Shown: positions 17,671-25,556, counted from the first letter of the stretch. The stretch is DNA of 64,000 bases from Sphingobacteriales bacterium (GCA_027484425.1 JAIXSZ010000016.1:1-64000); one strand, 5' to 3'. Program-made: numbers and translations. The notes: a model not told the origin generated them from the sequence alone.

Positions 17671-18402
17671 ATGAATTTGAGATATATAAATATGGATTTA
17701 GACCGGGAAAACTACGGGAATAAATACGGGTATAAATTTTTCTTGAATACGCGTTTTATTAGCAATTATTTATCAAAAGCTATACGAAAATTCAAATTTG
17801 CCACAGATGGTACTTTTAATATGATTTCTATTAGGGTTTCTGACGAATTAGTCGAACCTAAAATAGTACCCTTTGATGTACTTGCGGTTGGCGTCCTCTT
17901 TGATAAAGAGTGCTATGAACTAATGAGAAAAACCGAAAACTGTAGTTATTATCTGGAACTGTTAGAGGAGGGATTTAGAAAGGCCTCTAAGTTTAAAGAA
18001 ATACCCTTGAAAACGTTGTTAAACTTGATAGACGAATTTAAAAGTGGAGGCTGCAAGAATGAGTGGTTGCATAAACGAAAGAAATTCAAAGAACAAGATT
18101 TAGAAGTAGCCTTAAATTGTGAGTTTACTACTAATCATTTTCAATTGGTAGCAACAATAAGTCAAATCTCTACCGAGAAAGAACTAATAAAAGGCATCGT
18201 ATTAAGAACCGAACCTGACGAAGTCCTTTATGATAAAATGTTTAAAGATATTTTAATCGAAAAGAATAAAATAGTAATCACAGATGCTTCCGATTCTCCT
18301 AGGATAATAATAAATGAAGAAGACGCTCTAAATGGAATTTTAAAATTTGAAATAAGAGGTGATAAGGAAATTAAAGACATACTGTCTTATGGATTAACGT
18401 AA
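17671..18402 (+). CDS. Hypothetical protein
   Basis: 243 residues, no signal peptide or clear membrane segment, rich in Lys, Glu and Ile, so probably cytoplasmic. No family is recognised. The gene is flanked on both sides by copies of the same dispersed repeat (17507-17570 and 18418-18514), which suggests it sits in a locus prone to rearrangement. The ATG at 17671 is the first in frame; a second ATG ten codons later is an alternative. Confidence 0.6.
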   Translation: MNLRYINMDLDRENYGNKYGYKFFLNTRFISNYLSKAIRKFKFATDGTFNMISIRVSDELVEPKIVPFDVLAVGVLFDKECYELMRKTENCSYYLELLEEGFRKASKFKEIPLKTLLNLIDEFKSGGCKNEWLHKRKKFKEQDLEVALNCEFTTNHFQLVATISQISTEKELIKGIVLRTEPDEVLYDKMFKDILIEKNKIVITDASDSPRIIINEEDALNGILKFEIRGDKEIKDILSYGLT

Positions 18403-18417
18403 AATTTCCCCATTAGT

Positions 18418-18514
18418 CCCTATTTGGCTGAAGTATTTAATAAATTTGGAGCCAGTCTTTTCGACTGGTGTCTTTAGTTGTGGCAGTGTTTTTCACTGGC
18501 GAATAAACCCTCCC
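18418..18514. repeat. Dispersed repeat with CCAGTC dyad, copy B
   Basis: Homologous to 17507-17570, with an extra dyad: CCAGTC-TTTTC-GACTGG (18452-18468), then CAGTG-TTTTT-CACTG, then GCGAATAAAC. Both dyads look like REP-type hairpins. Confidence 0.7.
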
Positions 18515-18634
18515 TTTTTGCATCTTCCAAGCTGACAATATACAGCTCAGTATATCATACAATTGAGCCATTTCTACCTTTATAACCTAGTTTGGCGTAA
18601 CCAAAATTGAGTTAACTATTTTATGATTTTCAAA

Positions 18635-19333
18635 TCAATCAACCTTTGGATTGTTCATTTCTATAGTGCTTGAAAAATTATACATTATATCTTGAACCTC
18701 TCCATAAAAATAGGTTAGACTAACAGTTTTATGAAGTTTATTATTTGAGATGTATTTTCTGTATTTTCTACTAGGAGTATATCCATGAAATCGTTTAAGT
18801 AGTGTGTTAGCACCCACAGATATTTTTGAGTGATATAGCTGCCCATTTACAGTTATAGATATCTTCTCAAGGTAGTTGATGCCTTTTGTTGTCTGTTTTC
18901 GTCTTACAGGTTTTATTTTGTAAGGGATCTCTGAACAATTGCCATTTCTATAGTGATAATATTCGATGTTGCCTTTTGTCGAGTCAGATAGACCACAATC
19001 ATATATCACCCACTTACTGATGTGTACTGTGTCATTTTTAATTCCTTCAAAAGTACAGTAGCCCCTTTTATCATCTAATAAGACATGTATGCATTCTCCG
19101 GTTATTCCACCCACAACAGCGTTAGGATATGCCTTACGATTTATCTGAACATTCAAATTCTCATTATCTAAAATGCCTTGAAAAGATCTATCACAGGTAG
19201 AAATAAGTGAGTTTTTAAGTATGTAGTCATCAACTACAGATAGCAATGTATCAATCACTACAACTTTCTTTTGACTGTAACTAGTTGTATCATAGTATAG
19301 GGTAAATAATGTTATAAACGTAATTACTCTCAT
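18635..19333 (-). CDS. Hypothetical exported protein downstream of the VapC-like toxin
   Basis: 232 residues with a short hydrophobic N-terminus (about 1-19, YSQ at the possible cleavage site). No family is recognised; the body is beta-rich with several Cys. It begins 31 bases after the toxin stop codon on the same strand, so it may be the third gene of that transcript, although an exported protein has no evident tie to a cytoplasmic toxin-antitoxin pair. Confidence 0.6.
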   Translation of the reverse strand: MRVITFITLFTLYYDTTSYSQKKVVVIDTLLSVVDDYILKNSLISTCDRSFQGILDNENLNVQINRKAYPNAVVGGITGECIHVLLDDKRGYCTFEGIKNDTVHISKWVIYDCGLSDSTKGNIEYYHYRNGNCSEIPYKIKPVRRKQTTKGINYLEKISITVNGQLYHSKISVGANTLLKRFHGYTPSRKYRKYISNNKLHKTVSLTYFYGEVQDIMYNFSSTIEMNNPKVD

Positions 19334-19364
19334 TTATGCGCCAATGATGGATTTGCTAGTTCAA

Positions 19365-19769
19365 TTAGTTAGTCTGTGTCCAATCTTCGATTTGTATTCC
19401 ACTAACTCTTTCAAAATGTTTGATGTTGTTAGTTACAAGAGTTAGGTTATGAGATATTGCGGTTGCTGCAATTAAAAGATCGAAATCATCAATAATCAAT
19501 CCTTGTTTTTTTAGTCTTGCTTTTTCTTTTGCATATATTCCTATAGAATTGTAAATAGGGAGTATTCTGACACCAGTTAAGAAATCATCAAGTACTTTTT
19601 GATTTTCTTTTTTCTTTAAACTATTCTCTACTCCATATTTCAATTCAGCAAGAGTAATTTCGGATATAAACAAACATTCTGTATCTATCGTATTGAAATA
19701 ATGGGCTAGATTTTGCAAGCCCTTCATGTAAAAGATACAAATGTTAGTATCTAAAAGATATTCTTTCAA
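19365..19769 (-). CDS. VapC-family PIN-domain toxin
   Basis: 134 residues, the usual PIN toxin length. Acidic catalytic residues are in place: D7 in LLDTN, E42 in ITLAELKYG, D97 in DDFDLLIAATA, followed by LVTNN (111-115). VapC toxins are Mg-dependent RNases that cut tRNA or rRNA. Its ATG overlaps the stop of the upstream antitoxin by four bases, as expected for translational coupling. Confidence 0.9.
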   Translation of the reverse strand: MKEYLLDTNICIFYMKGLQNLAHYFNTIDTECLFISEITLAELKYGVENSLKKKENQKVLDDFLTGVRILPIYNSIGIYAKEKARLKKQGLIIDDFDLLIAATAISHNLTLVTNNIKHFERVSGIQIEDWTQTN

Positions 19770-20011
19770 AAAGATTCGATTTGGCGGGTAAATAAACGGT
19801 CGTTGCGCAATTTTGAAATCAACTCTTCAGCGGTTTCATCTGATTGGAATGCTCCAAAAGATTTTTTGAATAGTTTTTTATTGACTTTTGTTTCAGCCTT
19901 GATAGACATTGAAAGTTTGGCTATCAATTCCAGTTTGTTGCCAGTACTCAAACTGTCAAGTAACTTTAAATAGCTATCAACCAAATTACTTTTAATTTCT
20001 GCTGAGTTCAT
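19766..20011 (-). CDS. Antitoxin partner of the PIN-domain toxin
   Basis: 81 residues from the ATG at 20011. An in-frame ATG at 20050 was rejected because an exact -7 box (TAACTTTG on the minus strand, 20017-20024) lies between the two. The C-terminal part, with F..FGAFQSDETAEELISKLRNDR, resembles the toxin-binding tail of many small Bacteroidota antitoxins next to PIN toxins. It should bind and block the toxin and may repress its own promoter. Confidence 0.8.
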   Translation of the reverse strand: MNSAEIKSNLVDSYLKLLDSLSTGNKLELIAKLSMSIKAETKVNKKLFKKSFGAFQSDETAEELISKLRNDRLFTRQIESF

Positions 20012-20016
20012 ATTCG

Positions 20017-20024
20017 CAAAGTTA
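20017..20024 (-). promoter_or_regulatory. -7 box of the toxin-antitoxin operon
   Basis: TAACTTTG on the minus strand, only five bases before the ATG at 20011. If used, the mRNA would be leaderless or nearly so. Confidence 0.55.
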
Positions 20025-20087
20025 ATGGTTTTAAATATACTAGTCTCCACTCAGCCAATTTTGCATAATTAAACCACCGCCCAATCG

Positions 20088-20108
20088 TCCCAGTTTGAAA
20101 CTGGGATA
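20088..20108. repeat. Palindrome TCCCAGTTT-G-AAACTGGGA, copy 1
   Basis: Perfect 9-bp inverted repeat with one central base, followed by TA. A close copy occurs at 20717-20737 on the other side of the lipoprotein gene. Confidence 0.75.
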
Positions 20109-20199
20109 TCAAGCCTCCTCACTACTACAATCATCCCTCTTACCAATCCCCACCCACAACAAATACAAACAAGCTGCGTTTGATATAAAATCTGTATCG

Positions 20200-20706
20200 A
20201 TGAATCGTATATTGTTTGTCTTAGTTATAGCATTGTGGGGCGCATTGCCCGCCTGCAGAAAGCAATCTATCAGCGCTACCAACATCACTCCCGACAGTAC
20301 CCAGACAAACACAGATACCAACACAGTTAAAGCAGCAGAATATCAACCATACACCGACACTTTCATCGGAGGCATGCACAGAGGGTACGCACATTACAAG
20401 CCAGTAGGAGATACTATAATACGATTTTATGTCTACTACTTCGCAAAAGATAGTTTCCGCATCACCAGCAATGTTAGATATCCACACGATGAAAATTTCA
20501 ATATATTCTCTCTAGACCTTAGATTTTTAATAAACTCAAATAAATTGTACACTAATAATATAACAAGCCGAAAGCAAATAATTTTCAAACAAGACAGTGT
20601 TTTATTTTCTTGGGAAGTCCAAGAAGGGCAAGCCAACAGAGGTCCGCTAGGTGGTAGTATCTATCACTCTTTAGTTGCCTACGGCATCAAAAAACCTAAG
20701 TTTTAG
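20200..20706 (+). CDS. Small lipoprotein of unknown function
   Basis: 168 residues from the ATG at 20200; the frame runs further upstream but into a palindromic repeat. The N-terminus is a lipoprotein signal with C19 in ALPACRK. A Thr/Asn-rich linker precedes a beta-rich domain of about 115 residues with no family I recognise. Anchored in a membrane, facing the periplasm or surface. The gene is bracketed by two copies of the same palindrome (20088 and 20717). Confidence 0.68.
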   Translation: MNRILFVLVIALWGALPACRKQSISATNITPDSTQTNTDTNTVKAAEYQPYTDTFIGGMHRGYAHYKPVGDTIIRFYVYYFAKDSFRITSNVRYPHDENFNIFSLDLRFLINSNKLYTNNITSRKQIIFKQDSVLFSWEVQEGQANRGPLGGSIYHSLVAYGIKKPKF

Positions 20707-20716
20707 AGCCCACTCG

Positions 20717-20737
20717 TCCCAGTTTACAACTGGGATA
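20717..20737. repeat. Palindrome TCCCAGTT-TAC-AACTGGGA, copy 2
   Basis: Second copy of the palindrome at 20088-20108, eleven bases after the lipoprotein stop codon. It could also act as a terminator hairpin, but no T tract follows. Confidence 0.72.
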
Positions 20738-20788
20738 CCACGGTACAGCGTTTATAACGCCCTTTTGTACGCCAGCTAACATAAATCC

Positions 20789-21150
20789 CCCTCTGGTCCA
20801 AGCATTTGCTTGGTCCTCACAGCCGCAAGCGTCGCGCTTGCGAAAATCTAAATTGTGGATATCTTGAACGCTGCCACACCCCACATTGGCGCACTTTTTG
20901 CGGCGCCAGCATAGCGTAGTCTATTTATCCCTAACTCTATTAAATCCTATTCTTTATGTCAACATTTAGTTTCCCATTTTTTACTATTTATATTACCCAA
21001 CTCCGCAATGTGTACCGCACCTCTCTCACTAGCAAATGCCCACAAACCGGAAAAGTGAATAGTATTGATAATCAACGAGTTAAGCCCAAAAACATAGGAA
21101 AACACCGGAAACAAACCGGAAATACTAGAAATGATGAATAAACAAAATAT
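20789..21150 (+). repeat. Long dispersed non-coding repeat, copy 1
   Basis: Roughly 360 bases repeated at 24046-24444 in the same orientation, with a diverged inverted copy at 48581-48865. In order: hairpin CCAAGCA-TTT-GCTTGG (20798-20813), hairpin CGCAAGCG-TCG-CGCTTGCG (20824-20842), a conserved middle with GTGGATATCTTGAACGCTGC and GCAATGTGTACCGCACC, then a core of about 115 bases with GATAATCAACGAGTTAAG and two CACCGGAAAC-like units. No convincing ORF: the longest frames in the copies are short, differ at both ends and share no known motif. No transposase is nearby. Confidence 0.88.
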
Positions 21151-21406
21151 GACCACTCTTAACAACAAAACACATGCCGATAGATATAAGAACGCCCAGC
21201 CCTTGATGGTGCCTTTTGATGCCGAAGAAGAAAGCCCAACAGACAAATTATAAAACCCCAAACCCTAACCTATGAAAAAAAAGCCAGATAGATGTACTGC
21301 ACCGGCAGAAAACCAGCACCAGGCAGATGCCAGTAGCCGAAGGATAACAGCGTAGAGCTATTTTTTTGTCAGCGGAGCGATTGACAAAAAATTTCCTTTT
21401 CTTTTG

Positions 21407-21439
21407 TTACTTTTCTTTTTGAAATAAAAAGAAAAGTAA
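21407..21439. repeat. Perfect 14-bp inverted repeat rich in A and T
   Basis: TTACTTTTCTTTTT (21407-21420), five-base loop, AAAAAGAAAAGTAA (21426-21439). A strong hairpin with no adjacent gene end. It may be a leftover mobile-element end or a structural element. Confidence 0.7.
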
Positions 21440-21480
21440 GAGCCCACGTTCAGAATAACACCGCGCAACACACCCAACTT

Positions 21481-21584
21481 GCAAAAACGAATACCATTGA
21501 TAATCAACGAGTTAAGCCAAAAAACATAGGAAATCACCGGAAACAAACCGGAAATAACAGAAATGATGAATAAACAAAATATGA
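21481..21584 (+). repeat. Dispersed repeat, core only (copy B)
   Basis: About 104 bases matching the 3' core of the long repeat, from GAATACCATTGATAATCAAC to the CACCGGAAACAAACCGGAAA region and the trailing AATGATGAATAAACAAAATA. Confidence 0.85.
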
Positions 21585-21669
21585 AGGTAGGAATACTACC
21601 CCAAAACCACCGAGATCCTGTAAATCCTAAAATCCTGTAATCGTGTTCAAAGACAAACACCCAACCATA

Positions 21670-21779
21670 AAATGCCCACAAACCGGAAAAGTGAATAGTA
21701 TTGATAATCAACGAGTTAAGCCCAAAACCATAGGAAAACACCGGAAACAAACCGGAAATTAGAAATAAACAAAATAGGA
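21670..21779 (+). repeat. Dispersed repeat, core only (copy C)
   Basis: About 110 bases matching the core of copy 1, including the AATGCCCACAAACCGGAAAA lead-in. It ends about 90 bases before the Crp/Fnr gene. Confidence 0.85.
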
Positions 21780-21867
21780 TAGTGGCCCCACAACCACTAA
21801 CCCCAAATTTCCTAATTTTACACATCTAATATGCCGGGTAATACCCCTAAAGCAACACACTTAAACC

Positions 21868-22446
21868 ATGCAGAACATACTCTTGGGCTTTTTATCAAAG
21901 TACATTACTCTTACACCAGAAGAGAAGGACGCTATATTTTCATTAGACATATTCCACTTATTCAAAAAAGGCACAACCCTACTCAAAGAAGGACAAAAAA
22001 CAAAAGAAAGCTACTTTGTACTGAAAGGCTGTATCCGCACCTATTATGTTATTGATGGCGAAGAAAAAACCACCGCTTTCTACGCAGAATTAGAAGGAGT
22101 AACACCTCCTTGTGTATTAACCCAAACTCCATCCGATTATTACATTAGCTGCACAGAAGACAGCATAGTATTGATATCCGATGCCGAAATGGGAGCGGTA
22201 GTAAACGCCAAATTCCCACGGTTCGAAACCCTTTGCAGAATATTTTCTGAAGAACTATTAGCCAAACAACAAATAGACTTCGACGCTTTCAAAACCTCCT
22301 CTCCCGAGCAGCGATACCTCAACCTGATACAAAAAAGACCCGACCTTATTCAGCGGGTCCCACAACATCAGTTAGCCAGTTATTTAGGCATCAAGCCACA
22401 ATCGCTAAGCCGCCTCAGAGCAAGAATTATCGAAAGGAAGAGCTAG
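21868..22446 (+). CDS. Crp/Fnr-family transcriptional regulator
   Basis: 192 residues. Residues about 20-120 form a cyclic-nucleotide-binding-like beta barrel (GQKTKESYFVLKGCIRTYY region), though the classical cAMP-contact motif is not evident. The end is a helix-turn-helix (QHQLASYLGIKPQSLSRLR). This plan is common in Bacteroidota regulators that sense unknown small signals. It is first in a same-direction cluster with three envelope genes bracketed by long repeats and may control them. The preceding repeat arrays leave its promoter unclear. Confidence 0.88.
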   Translation: MQNILLGFLSKYITLTPEEKDAIFSLDIFHLFKKGTTLLKEGQKTKESYFVLKGCIRTYYVIDGEEKTTAFYAELEGVTPPCVLTQTPSDYYISCTEDSIVLISDAEMGAVVNAKFPRFETLCRIFSEELLAKQQIDFDAFKTSSPEQRYLNLIQKRPDLIQRVPQHQLASYLGIKPQSLSRLRARIIERKS

Positions 22447-22493
22447 GCAGCATTTCTTAACTTAAGTGAACGAGTGGAGGCAGCCTGCCCATC

Positions 22494-22501
22494 TACTTTT
22501 G
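22494..22501 (+). promoter_or_regulatory. -7 box upstream of the envelope gene cluster
   Basis: TACTTTTG, an exact TAnnTTTG match, 27 bases before the ATG at 22529. It suggests that the three envelope genes can be transcribed separately from the regulator. Confidence 0.55.
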
Positions 22502-22528
22502 CATCATCATTCATCAATCAGTATTGAC

Positions 22529-23155
22529 ATGCAAAAGAAGATTTTAATAATAGGCCTACTCCTATTGACCACATGTAGCCCCCACCTCAAAGCACAGTAT
22601 GCCCCTACAGACACCACATTCAAACGGTGTTTCATAGGTAGCACCATATTCCTATTGGGTAATCTCGCAACCACCAATCCCCCCAACTTTTTCCAACTCA
22701 ATCTGGGCTACCGCATCACCGCAAAAGATGTAATTACCCTCGAACCCAAAACCTGGAAATATGCCTGGCCAAATGGTATTCACCCATTTTTCAACAATTC
22801 GTACGGAAAGCCCCAAGAACAATTTCCCGGTTATGTGCGGGAGTATGGCATATCACTGTCTTACCAGCGCTTTTTGTACCACGGTTTATACACCGAACTT
22901 AACGTAATGCCTACTTGGCAGTCTTTTATCAACAACAACGGTCGTAAAATCGATAAAGGTTTTCAAGTATTCAACACCTACCGCTTTGGCTATCACATCA
23001 AGCTATTTAAGGACAAGTTTTTTATTCAACCATCCATTGCCATCACCCACCGTGCTTATCACACCAAGCTCCCCGATGGTTTTAGGCAGCTAGACGATAA
23101 ATGGTCGAAATTTGTTATCGGAGAGCCAGGTTTTCATTTTGGATTTAATTTTTAA
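22529..23155 (+). CDS. Predicted outer-membrane beta-barrel protein
   Basis: 208 residues from the ATG at 22529, which leads into an exported N-terminus (about 1-22, LKAQ); an in-frame upstream extension lacks export features. The body has amphipathic strands and aromatic girdle residues and ends in FHFGFNF, a terminal aromatic as in outer-membrane barrels. No named family is recognised. It lies between a Crp/Fnr regulator and two small inner-membrane proteins, so it is probably regulated by that protein. Confidence 0.68.
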   Translation: MQKKILIIGLLLLTTCSPHLKAQYAPTDTTFKRCFIGSTIFLLGNLATTNPPNFFQLNLGYRITAKDVITLEPKTWKYAWPNGIHPFFNNSYGKPQEQFPGYVREYGISLSYQRFLYHGLYTELNVMPTWQSFINNNGRKIDKGFQVFNTYRFGYHIKLFKDKFFIQPSIAITHRAYHTKLPDGFRQLDDKWSKFVIGEPGFHFGFNF

Positions 23156-23165
23156 TCAATATTGT

Positions 23166-23621
23166 ATGAACACACAAATCGCACCACAAAATCAACTCAT
23201 AGACTTTAAAGTCAACGTAAACCTCAAGCTAGCAGCACTCTGGGCTAGTTTGATGTTCCTGTATATCTATGTCGATTATTTTCACCTATACATGCCCGGA
23301 TCACTCAAAGATATGTTAGCAGGCAAGGTATATGTCTTCAATGTCACCCAAGGCTTTCTTTCCATCACACTGGTCTCTATGTCTATACCAGCGTTGATGA
23401 TATTCCTCTCCGTAGCCATGTCAGCTAAAGTCTGCCGCTACACAAACATTATCGTAGCTTTGGTCTATATTCCCTACACATTATTTAACCTAGCAGGAGA
23501 GGCATGGATCCACATGTACATAGGTGCAGTAGTAGAGGTCATTTTGCTTTGCCTCATCATCCGTTATGCATGGCAATGGCCACGCACTCTTACCCCCAGC
23601 ATTACCCACAATAAAAACTAA
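23166..23621 (+). CDS. DUF6326-like four-helix membrane protein
   Basis: 151 residues from the ATG at 23166, ten bases after the preceding stop. Four hydrophobic segments are visible (about 22-40, 62-84, 90-110, 115-135). The YVDYFHLYMPGSL segment after the first helix resembles DUF6326 proteins, which have no assigned function. Inner membrane. Tight spacing implies an operon with the barrel gene before it and the small membrane gene after it. Confidence 0.72.
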   Translation: MNTQIAPQNQLIDFKVNVNLKLAALWASLMFLYIYVDYFHLYMPGSLKDMLAGKVYVFNVTQGFLSITLVSMSIPALMIFLSVAMSAKVCRYTNIIVALVYIPYTLFNLAGEAWIHMYIGAVVEVILLCLIIRYAWQWPRTLTPSITHNKN

Positions 23622-23639
23622 ATTTACGCACCCAGCACA

Positions 23640-24035
23640 ATGACACAGTTAATAAAATACTTTACCGCAAATCAAAAAAAGCTACTCTTAATCGACAGTA
23701 TAGGAGCATTAGCGACAGCATTTTTCTTATTTCTTATCGTCCGAGAATTAAATCACTATTTCGAAATACCCACACCAGAAGCCACCTACCTCTCTGCCAT
23801 AGCGGTAGTGTTTTCCCTCTATTCCGGAGCCTGCTATCTATTGCTGAGGCGAGGCTTCACACCCTTTATCAGGTTTATTGGCATCGCTAATTTGATATAT
23901 TGTGCATTTACATTCGGTCTACTCATCAAATACTACCCCTCATTAACAATCATCGGCAAAACCTATTTTCTTTCCGAAATCGTTATTATTTGCACACTTA
24001 GCTACATCGAACTGAATGTAGCAACAAAAAAATAA
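23640..24035 (+). CDS. Small four-helix membrane protein
   Basis: 131 residues with four hydrophobic segments (about 16-36, 48-66, 76-96, 102-124) and a short cytoplasmic start. No family is recognised. It begins 18 bases after the DUF6326-like gene and is the last gene before the second long repeat. Confidence 0.65.
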   Translation: MTQLIKYFTANQKKLLLIDSIGALATAFFLFLIVRELNHYFEIPTPEATYLSAIAVVFSLYSGACYLLLRRGFTPFIRFIGIANLIYCAFTFGLLIKYYPSLTIIGKTYFLSEIVIICTLSYIELNVATKK

Positions 24036-24045
24036 AATAATCTAT

Positions 24046-24444
24046 CCCCTGCTAGTCCCAGCATTTGCTAGGTCCTCACCGCCGCAAGTGTCGCACTTGC
24101 GAAAATCTAAATTGTGGATATCTTGAACGCTGCCACACCATACATTGGCGCACTTTTTGCGGCATCAGCACAGCGTAGACTTTTTATCCCTAGCTTTATA
24201 AAATCCTATTCTATATGTCAACATTTAGTTTCCCATTTTTTACTATTTATATTACCCAACTCCGCAATGTGTACCGCACCCCACTCACCAGCAAATGCCC
24301 ACAAACCTTTTAGTAGCCATAGCTTTTCAGCGACGGCTACTGCAAAAGTGAATACCATTGATAATCAACGAGTTAAGCCCAAAAACATAGGAAAACACCG
24401 GAAACAAACCGGAAAAACAGGAAATTACAAACAAATCAAATAGG
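24046..24444 (+). repeat. Long dispersed non-coding repeat, copy 2
   Basis: Second long copy, same orientation as 20789-21150. The second hairpin reads CGCAAGTG-TCG-CACTTGCG (24073-24091): one pair has changed on both arms relative to copy 1 (C-G to T-A), keeping the stem. The core is interrupted by an extra block of about 30 bases containing GTAGCC...GGCTAC (24313-24340), a REP-like dyad inserted after CACAAACC. Confidence 0.88.
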
Positions 24445-24530
24445 ACAACAAATAACTAAAAATCGTAACAATTGTTAGGTCATAAAATGCTAATTCTGTA
24501 AATTGCAATTCTCTAAAAGTATTATAACAG

Positions 24531-24947
24531 ATGAATGATAACGACATAAGATGGGAGCAGCGATACAGTAATTTCAAGAAAGCTATAAATAAGCTAGGTG
24601 ACGTCGCTAACAACAGAAGTGTTGAAAGTCTTTCAGAGTTGGAAAAAGAAGGACTAATCCAACGTTTCGAGTACACCTTCGAATTGGCTTGGAAAACACT
24701 TCAAGACTTACTAGCTTACAAAGGATATGTAGATATCAAGGGACCAAAACCAGTTCTAGAGCAATCACTTAAAGATGGATATTTGCAAGACGAATCTGGC
24801 TGGCGTAAAATGAAAACTTCAAGAGAGTTGACTTCTCATACATACAATAACGACACAGCCCAGGGTATAGCATCAGATATTGTAACTGTATATTATCCTC
24901 TGTTACATGCACTAAATATACGTTTGCAAAAAGAAGTCAAGCAATAA
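24531..24947 (+). CDS. HI0074/HepT-like nucleotidyltransferase substrate-binding protein
   Basis: 138 residues, all-helical. The segment QRFEYTFELAWKTLQDLL (about residues 43-60) is the hallmark of the HI0074 group, four-helix bundle proteins related to HEPN toxins. The gene is followed directly by a minimal nucleotidyltransferase (MNT), the standard partner. In related HEPN/MNT toxin-antitoxin pairs the MNT protein AMPylates and disarms the HEPN RNase; whether this pair acts that way is inference. Confidence 0.85.
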   Translation: MNDNDIRWEQRYSNFKKAINKLGDVANNRSVESLSELEKEGLIQRFEYTFELAWKTLQDLLAYKGYVDIKGPKPVLEQSLKDGYLQDESGWRKMKTSRELTSHTYNNDTAQGIASDIVTVYYPLLHALNIRLQKEVKQ

Positions 24948-24967
24948 TCTGTTTGAAGAAAACTAGT

Positions 24968-25276
24968 ATGAAGTATGGATTGGAAGACAAGGATGTCGAA
25001 AAAATAATTGAAACAGTATCTGCAGTGCCTACTGTTTCTGGTATTGTTTTATATGGCTCTAGAGCGATGGGTAATTATAAGCCAGGCTCAGACATAGATA
25101 TTGTACTGCTCGGCGATACGGTAAGTCATGATGATGTACTGGACGTTATCTCCAGTTTAGACACCCTAGGTATGCTCTATACTTTCGATATTCAGCCTAT
25201 GAGTGGTATTTCAAGTACGGACCTGTTAAGCCACATTCAAAGAAAAGGAGTGGTATTATTTAATAGATTTGGGTAG
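24968..25276 (+). CDS. Minimal nucleotidyltransferase (MNT) protein
   Basis: 102 residues from the ATG at 24968; a TTG five codons earlier is a possible alternative. The nucleotidyltransferase signature is present: G30-S31, then D42 and D44 in GSDIDIVLLG. Matches the HI0073/MNT class, which pairs with HI0074/HepT-like proteins. It probably transfers nucleotide to its partner, acting as the antitoxin. Confidence 0.85.
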   Translation: MKYGLEDKDVEKIIETVSAVPTVSGIVLYGSRAMGNYKPGSDIDIVLLGDTVSHDDVLDVISSLDTLGMLYTFDIQPMSGISSTDLLSHIQRKGVVLFNRFG

Positions 25277-25556
25277 CTAGATACCATTTTTTTGATGAGT
25301 ATACAGGAAAATTCCATGTGTATAATTCCTGAAAGTCTCAAATATCCTCAAGCCCTATTCCCAATTTGTTGATAAGTAATTACTTTTCTCTTGTTCTAAT
25401 TATTACATTTGCCTACAGCATTTAATTTATTTTTCTTTGAGGATTACTAATTATCAACCCAACTAAAATAATATTTGCTATTGTCTTGTATAGATAGGAT
25501 AATTGGCTTAATTTGCTGTCATAATTTTTTTTACCGATTTATAAACGACTAATAAG
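25277..25556. other. Intergenic region before the PorP/SprF gene
   Basis: 280 AT-rich bases marking the end of the accessory region. No exact TAnnTTTG box, repeat copy or RNA gene was recognised. Confidence 0.4.

Larger units (their letters stand above)
21151..21867. other. Repeat-rich intergenic stretch before the Crp/Fnr gene
   Basis: About 700 bases without a credible gene. It contains two further cores of the dispersed repeat (21481-21584 and 21670-21779) and two hairpins: TTTTTTGTCA...TGACAAAAAA (21362-21391) and a perfect 14-bp inverted repeat at 21407-21439. Minus-strand frames here repeat the same peptide because they read through the repeat cores. Confidence 0.6.

Noticed and set aside
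20956-21141. Short plus-strand reading frame inside the long repeat, with a similar peptide in the second copy
   Set aside because: The frames start and end at different places in the copies, have no family match and no promoter or ribosome site; the shared peptide follows from the DNA repeat.
21358-21825. 155-residue minus-strand reading frame with a repeated hydrophobic peptide
   Set aside because: It reads through two repeat cores in reverse; the internal peptide repeat mirrors the DNA repeat and shows no sign of a real protein.
24114-24443. 109-residue reading frame covering the second long repeat
   Set aside because: Lies wholly in non-coding repeat; the inserted palindrome changes its sequence without respect for any protein feature.
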